Shown piece by piece: positions 11,702-15,179 of a stretch of 15,179 bases of DNA. How positions within the stretch are numbered: position 1 is the stretch's first letter; each line of letters opens with the position of its first letter. The position numbers and the translations under genes are program-made. The notes beneath the pieces were generated by a model, which ran no database searches, was not told the DNA's origin, and saw nothing but the letters and a program-made list of their open reading frames with translations. Source of the DNA: Alistipes sp. (GTDB lineage: Bacteria > Bacteroidota > Bacteroidia > Bacteroidales > Rikenellaceae); contig JAGBTW010000152.1 in NCBI GenBank assembly GCA_017631135.1, forward strand, positions 1 to 15,179. The letters are read 5' to 3'.

Positions 11702-14680
11702 ATGAAAAAACTACACATGATTTTGATGGCGTTTTTCGCTGTCATCGCTATGGTTAGTTGTACGGATGAGCCAGACGTGGTATTACCACCTCGCCCAACG
11801 CCTCCCGCTGACGACACAACGCAGAACCCTGATGGTGGCAATGGTACTGGCACCCCTTCAGAGTATCCCCTCATCTCTACAGACCCCGCGTTTGTTACCG
11901 AGGGCATGACCGAGGATGTGACCATCATCCTTAACACCGCTGGCACTGCAGCCGATGGCTTTACTGGCGAGTTGTATGCCCACACAGGTGTGCTCACAAC
12001 AGCAAGCACAACAACAGGCGACTGGAAGCATGTGCTTTCGGAGTGGGGCGAGAACAAGCCCGAGTGCAAGCTCGAGAAGGTTGATACAAACCTCTGGCAC
12101 TACATCGTTAAGGGTGGTCCTCATGCTCACTATGGCGTTCCCGAGAGTGAGGTTATCACACACCTCGCGTTCGTGTTCCGCTCGGCTGATAGCACCCTCG
12201 AGGTTAAGGACAATGGCTCTGACATCTTCGTTGAGATTGCTGCCGAGGGTCTGTCTGTAAAGATTGTATCTCCCCAGCATGGCTCTATCATCGAGGTGGG
12301 CAAGGAGTGCACCGTGCAGGTTCAGCAGAAGTCAGCTACAAAGGTTACGCTCTACAAGAATGAGGAGATAGTAGCCGAGAGTGGCGACGTAACACTTGCA
12401 TATACCTTTACTCCCGCAACTCCCGAGGATATCATCTTCAAGGCTGTGGCTACAGATGGCACAAACACCATCGAGGATAGCGTTACTGTGGCTGCTTTGG
12501 GTAGCACAGAGAATGCAACACGCCCTGCAGGTCTTCGCAACGGTGTTAACGTAAATGGCAACGAGGCTACATTTGTGCTCTTTGCACCTGGCAAGCAGTC
12601 TGTAATCCTCCTTGGCGACTTCAACGATTATGCTCCCTCTAACGAGGCGATGATGAAGCGCGATGGCGACTACTTCTGGACTACCGTATCGGGTCTCGAG
12701 GAGGGCGTTGAGTATGGCTACCAGTACCTCGTAGATGGTACAGTAAAGGTTGGCGACCCCTACGCAACAAAGATTCTCGATCCATGGAACGATAAGTGGA
12801 TTGACGCTTCGGTATACCCCAACCTCAAGGCTTATCCTTCGGAGTATACAACAGACATCGTATCAGTATTCGAACTTAACCCCGCGGAGTACACATGGAC
12901 AGCTACATCATACGAGCGCCCCGCAGAGAACTCTTTGGCAATCTACGAGTTGCTTATTCGTGACTTTACCGAGGCTGGCTCTATCGATGCTGTAACCGCA
13001 AAGCTCGACTACCTCGAGACATTGGGTATTAACGCCATCGAGCTTATGCCTATCCAGGAGTTCGACGGTAACGACTCATGAGGCTACAACCCATGCTTCT
13101 ACTTCGCTGCCGACAAGGCTTATGGTACAGAAGAGGCATACAAGCGCTTCATCGACGAGTGTCACAAGCGTGGCATCGCTGTGATTGTTGACGTAGTGTT
13201 CAACCACGCAACAGGTCAGTTCACCTATGCGAAGATGTGGTGGGATAGCGGTGCAAACAAGACTGCATCTAACAACCCATTCTTCAACGTTGATGCACCT
13301 CACAACTGGAGCGTGTTCCACGACTTCAAGCACCTCTACAGCGAGACAAAGAACTACTTTGATGATGTGTTGGAGTTCTGGTTGGAGGAGTACAATGTCG
13401 ATGGCTTCCGCTTCGACCTCACCAAGGGCTTTGTGCAGAACCCCGGCAACTATGACGCTGGTGGCTACTCTGCAGAGCGTATCGGCATCTTGAAGCACTA
13501 CGCCGAGACCATCCGCGCCGTAGACGAGGATGCTTACATCATTTTCGAGCACTTCTGCGACCAGGGCGAGGAGACAGAGCTCTACAACTCTGTAGGCGCT
13601 CTTTGCTGGAACAACAACCAGCAGCATGGCTACATGGAGTCTGTAATGGGTTGGTATGATGGTGGTACCGATGACGGTAATGACAGCTCTACTTATTGGG
13701 GCGTTATGGGTGACCTTCAGAACAACAACTGGTCACAGGATATCACTCTTAACTATGAGGGTGGTGTATATGTTGCTCAAGATATAGTATTTGCTAATGC
13801 CAACAATGAGGGTTGCTGCTTCAAGATTCGCAAGAATCGCAATTGGGATACCTCTTATGGTGTTAGCGATGGCTCTAAAAAGTATGACTTGGGCGCAGCT
13901 ATTTCGCTCAACGGTGGTGCTAACGTGATGTTAAATGCACAGGTGTGTGGTAAGTACGATGTATACTTCGATCTTAACTCGATGACTGTTTATGTGGTGG
14001 CTGATGGTCAGCGTCCTTCGCAGTTGGCACGCGCACGCGCCATGTATACGCGTGCTGGCAACCAGAGCAGCTTCGCAGACTTCAAAAAGGGTCGCGTGAA
14101 CAACATCGAGACACACGACGAGGAGCGTATCGCTTATAAGGCTGTAACCTCTGGTCAGGAGTATGTTAAGAACGACTGGGCAGTTATCTCAAAGCGTTTG
14201 CAGGCTGCTTACGCCTTCCACTTCCTCACTCCTTACCCCAAGATGATGTGGCAGTTTGGTGAGCTCGGTTACGACTTCTCTATCAACTCTAACGCAAGTG
14301 GTGAGGTTGGTAGTGGTGACGAGTATCGCACACACCGCAAGCCTATTCGTTGGGACTATCTCCAGGATGCTAACCGCAAGGCTATCTACGACGCTCTGTC
14401 AAAGATTATCTCTTGGCGTACTGACCACCAGGAGTACTATGGTCAGGACAACCTCTCTGTACACACTTGGAATGTTTCCGATGCGAATATGGGAGGCAAG
14501 ACCCTTGTGATGGATCGCGTAATAGTTGTTGCTAACTTCACTAACTCGCAGACAACAACAACTATCAATGTGTCTAACCCCGGTGAGTGGACTAACCTCT
14601 TGACTGGTTCAAAGGTTCAGGTGGGCGCTTCACACTCAATCACATTGGCAGGTAGCGACTATATCGTATTGGTAAAGTAA
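11702..14680 (+). pseudogene. surface lipoprotein GH13 alpha-amylase interrupted by one in-frame TGA
   Basis: Read through the TGA at codon 460, this is a 992-residue GH13 enzyme for starch-like alpha-glucans. Order: lipoprotein signal with Cys20 and acidic TDEPD; Pro/Gly linker to about 55; a beta domain (about 61-182) typical of Bacteroidota amylases; an Ig-like domain (184-266); CBM48-like (about 283-370, GDFNDYAPS); GH13 barrel from about 410; C-terminal beta domain from about 905. Catalytic residues are intact: DVVFNH at 497-502, Arg570/nucleophile Asp572 in GFRFD, acid Glu616 in FEH, and His805-Asp806 in ETHDEER. Residues about 652-771 are a SusE/SusF-like starch-binding domain set inside the barrel. 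The TGA replaces the expected Trp of the NDS-W-GYNP motif. No other stop or frameshift occurs. Explanations: recent nonsense mutation, sequencing error, or read-through. A truncated product would hold the binding domains but lack the active site. Confidence 0.85.
13079..13081 (+). other. in-frame TGA stop at the conserved Trp of the GH13 gene
   Basis: The codon lies between NDS and GYNPCFYF, where GH13 relatives have Trp (TGG). One G-to-A change explains it. TGA is used as an ordinary stop by the S41 peptidase gene, and TGG encodes Trp elsewhere in this same gene, so a changed genetic code is unlikely. Confidence 0.9.
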
Positions 14681-14714
14681 TACCCGTGCTTTGTATCGTG
14701 TCAAATAAATAGTG

Positions 14715-14750
14715 TGGGGTTGTCTGCTAATAGCGGACAGCCCCATCTTT
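14715..14750 (+). terminator. strong hairpin after the amylase gene
   Basis: A 13-bp stem is formed by 14715-14727 (TGGGGTTGTCTGC) and 14733-14745 (GCGGACAGCCCCA), with two G-U pairs and a five-base TAATA loop; TCTTT follows. It begins 35 bases after the amylase stop. The next start codon is only 14 bases beyond the TCTTT, so it may also act as a leader hairpin for that gene. Confidence 0.8.
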
Positions 14751-14764
14751 AACTAAAACGTAGT

Positions 14765-15179
14765 ATGAAACGTACCATTATAGACCTCTTTGAGGAGTCG
14801 GTAAAGAAATATGGTGCCAAGGATTTTCTCTTGGAGAAGCACAATGGCAAGTTCGAGCCTACGAGCTACGCCCAGACAAAGGTCGAGGCGTTGAAGGTGG
14901 GTGCAGGTCTTGCAGCTATCGGCGTTAAGCCTGGTGATAGAGTCTCTATCCTTGCCGAGGGTTGCAACAATTGGATTATCTCGGAGTTGGGACTTCTCTA
15001 TGCGGGTGCTGTGAGTGTGCCCCTCTCTATTAAGCTCGAGGAGGCCAACGACCTCTTGTTCCGCTTGCGTCATGCCGACGTGAAGGTGCTCTTTGTGTCG
15101 AAGAACCAGATATCGAAGGTTGTTAAGGTCGTCGACCAGCTCCCCGACCTTGAGCATATCATCGTGTGGGGCGTTGACA
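14765..15179 (+). CDS. AMP-dependent acyl-CoA synthetase/ligase, 5' part
   Basis: The first 138 codons of a gene that runs off the window. The fragment matches the N-terminus of long-chain fatty-acid-CoA ligases (ANL superfamily), which activate a carboxylic acid with ATP to an acyl-adenylate and then load it on CoA: an IIDLFEESVKKYG start helix, the segment TSYAQTKVEALKVGAGLAAIGVK, GDRVSILAEGCNNWIISELGLLYAGAVSVPL, then a Leu-rich helix with RHADVKVLFVS. The AMP-binding P-loop and catalytic motifs lie beyond the window, so substrate and completeness cannot be judged. I see no -7 box in the 84 bases before it, and the amylase hairpin sits directly upstream. Confidence 0.88.
   Translation, partial: MKRTIIDLFEESVKKYGAKDFLLEKHNGKFEPTSYAQTKVEALKVGAGLAAIGVKPGDRVSILAEGCNNWIISELGLLYAGAVSVPLSIKLEEANDLLFRLRHADVKVLFVSKNQISKVVKVVDQLPDLEHIIVWGVD

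Noticed and set aside
13079..13081. general TGA-to-Trp recoding or selenocysteine
   Set aside because: TGA ends the S41 gene normally, all Trp codons seen elsewhere are TGG, and relatives have Trp, not Cys, at this place.
13181..14680. independent gene starting at GTG 13181
   Set aside because: The GTG is an internal Val codon of the GH13 motif VIVDVVFNH. A protein starting here would lack the first barrel strands and any signal peptide.

Overview
The window looks like a chromosomal piece from a Bacteroidales bacterium. The evidence is: lipoproteins with an acidic stretch after the lipid-anchored Cys, a DUF3078-type outer-membrane protein, absence of Shine-Dalgarno sequences, several TAnnTTTG (-7) promoter boxes, a Bacteroidota-style MurA with Asp in the active-site loop, and coding sequence rich in AAG/GAG/CTC codons between AT-rich spacers. 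The sequence does not fix the genus; a gut Rikenellaceae/Alistipes-like origin is only a guess.

Layout. 1-346: gene-poor leader with two -7-type promoter boxes. 347-3484: a rightward set encoding a DUF3078-like beta-barrel protein, an S41 C-terminal processing peptidase and a small one-helix protein. 3474-4538 (minus): secreted alkaline phosphatase, converging with the previous set and divergent from uracil-DNA glycosylase (4611-5276) across a compact promoter region. 5278-6141 (minus): an AraC-type regulator, tail-to-tail with ung. 6399-7709: murA. 7710-8052: a MITE-like repeat and a 42-bp tandem duplication that carries promoter boxes. 8053-9603: a tight three-gene operon (thymidine kinase, Sua5/YrdC-type threonylcarbamoyl-AMP synthase, hotdog thioesterase) ending at an intrinsic terminator. 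9604-9972: an inverted second copy of the MITE-like repeat and a strong bidirectional hairpin terminator. 9973-11379 (minus): a lipoprotein with an FN3-like domain and HAF-type repeats. 11702-14680: a large lipoprotein GH13 alpha-amylase, divergent from the previous gene and interrupted by an in-frame TGA. 14765-end: the start of an acyl-CoA ligase.

Most genes are housekeeping: wall precursor synthesis (murA), DNA repair (ung), nucleotide salvage (tdk), tRNA modification (tsaC-like) and envelope proteolysis. The accessory part is the divergent lipoprotein/amylase pair, which would act at the cell surface on starch-like glucan. No SusC/SusD pair lies in the window.

The most notable points are: (1) the amylase reads as one 992-residue protein except for a TGA exactly where the GH13 motif needs Trp (codon 460), and there are no other lesions; (2) a SusE/SusF-like starch-binding domain inserted inside its catalytic barrel, with a visibly different codon style; (3) two inverted 93-bp repeat cores (83/93 identical) bracketing the tdk operon; (4) a duplicated promoter-like unit before tdk; (5) interlocked divergent promoters around a palindrome between the phosphatase and ung genes. 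I found no CRISPR array, tRNA, rRNA, phage gene or transposase, and no clearly novel multi-gene system.
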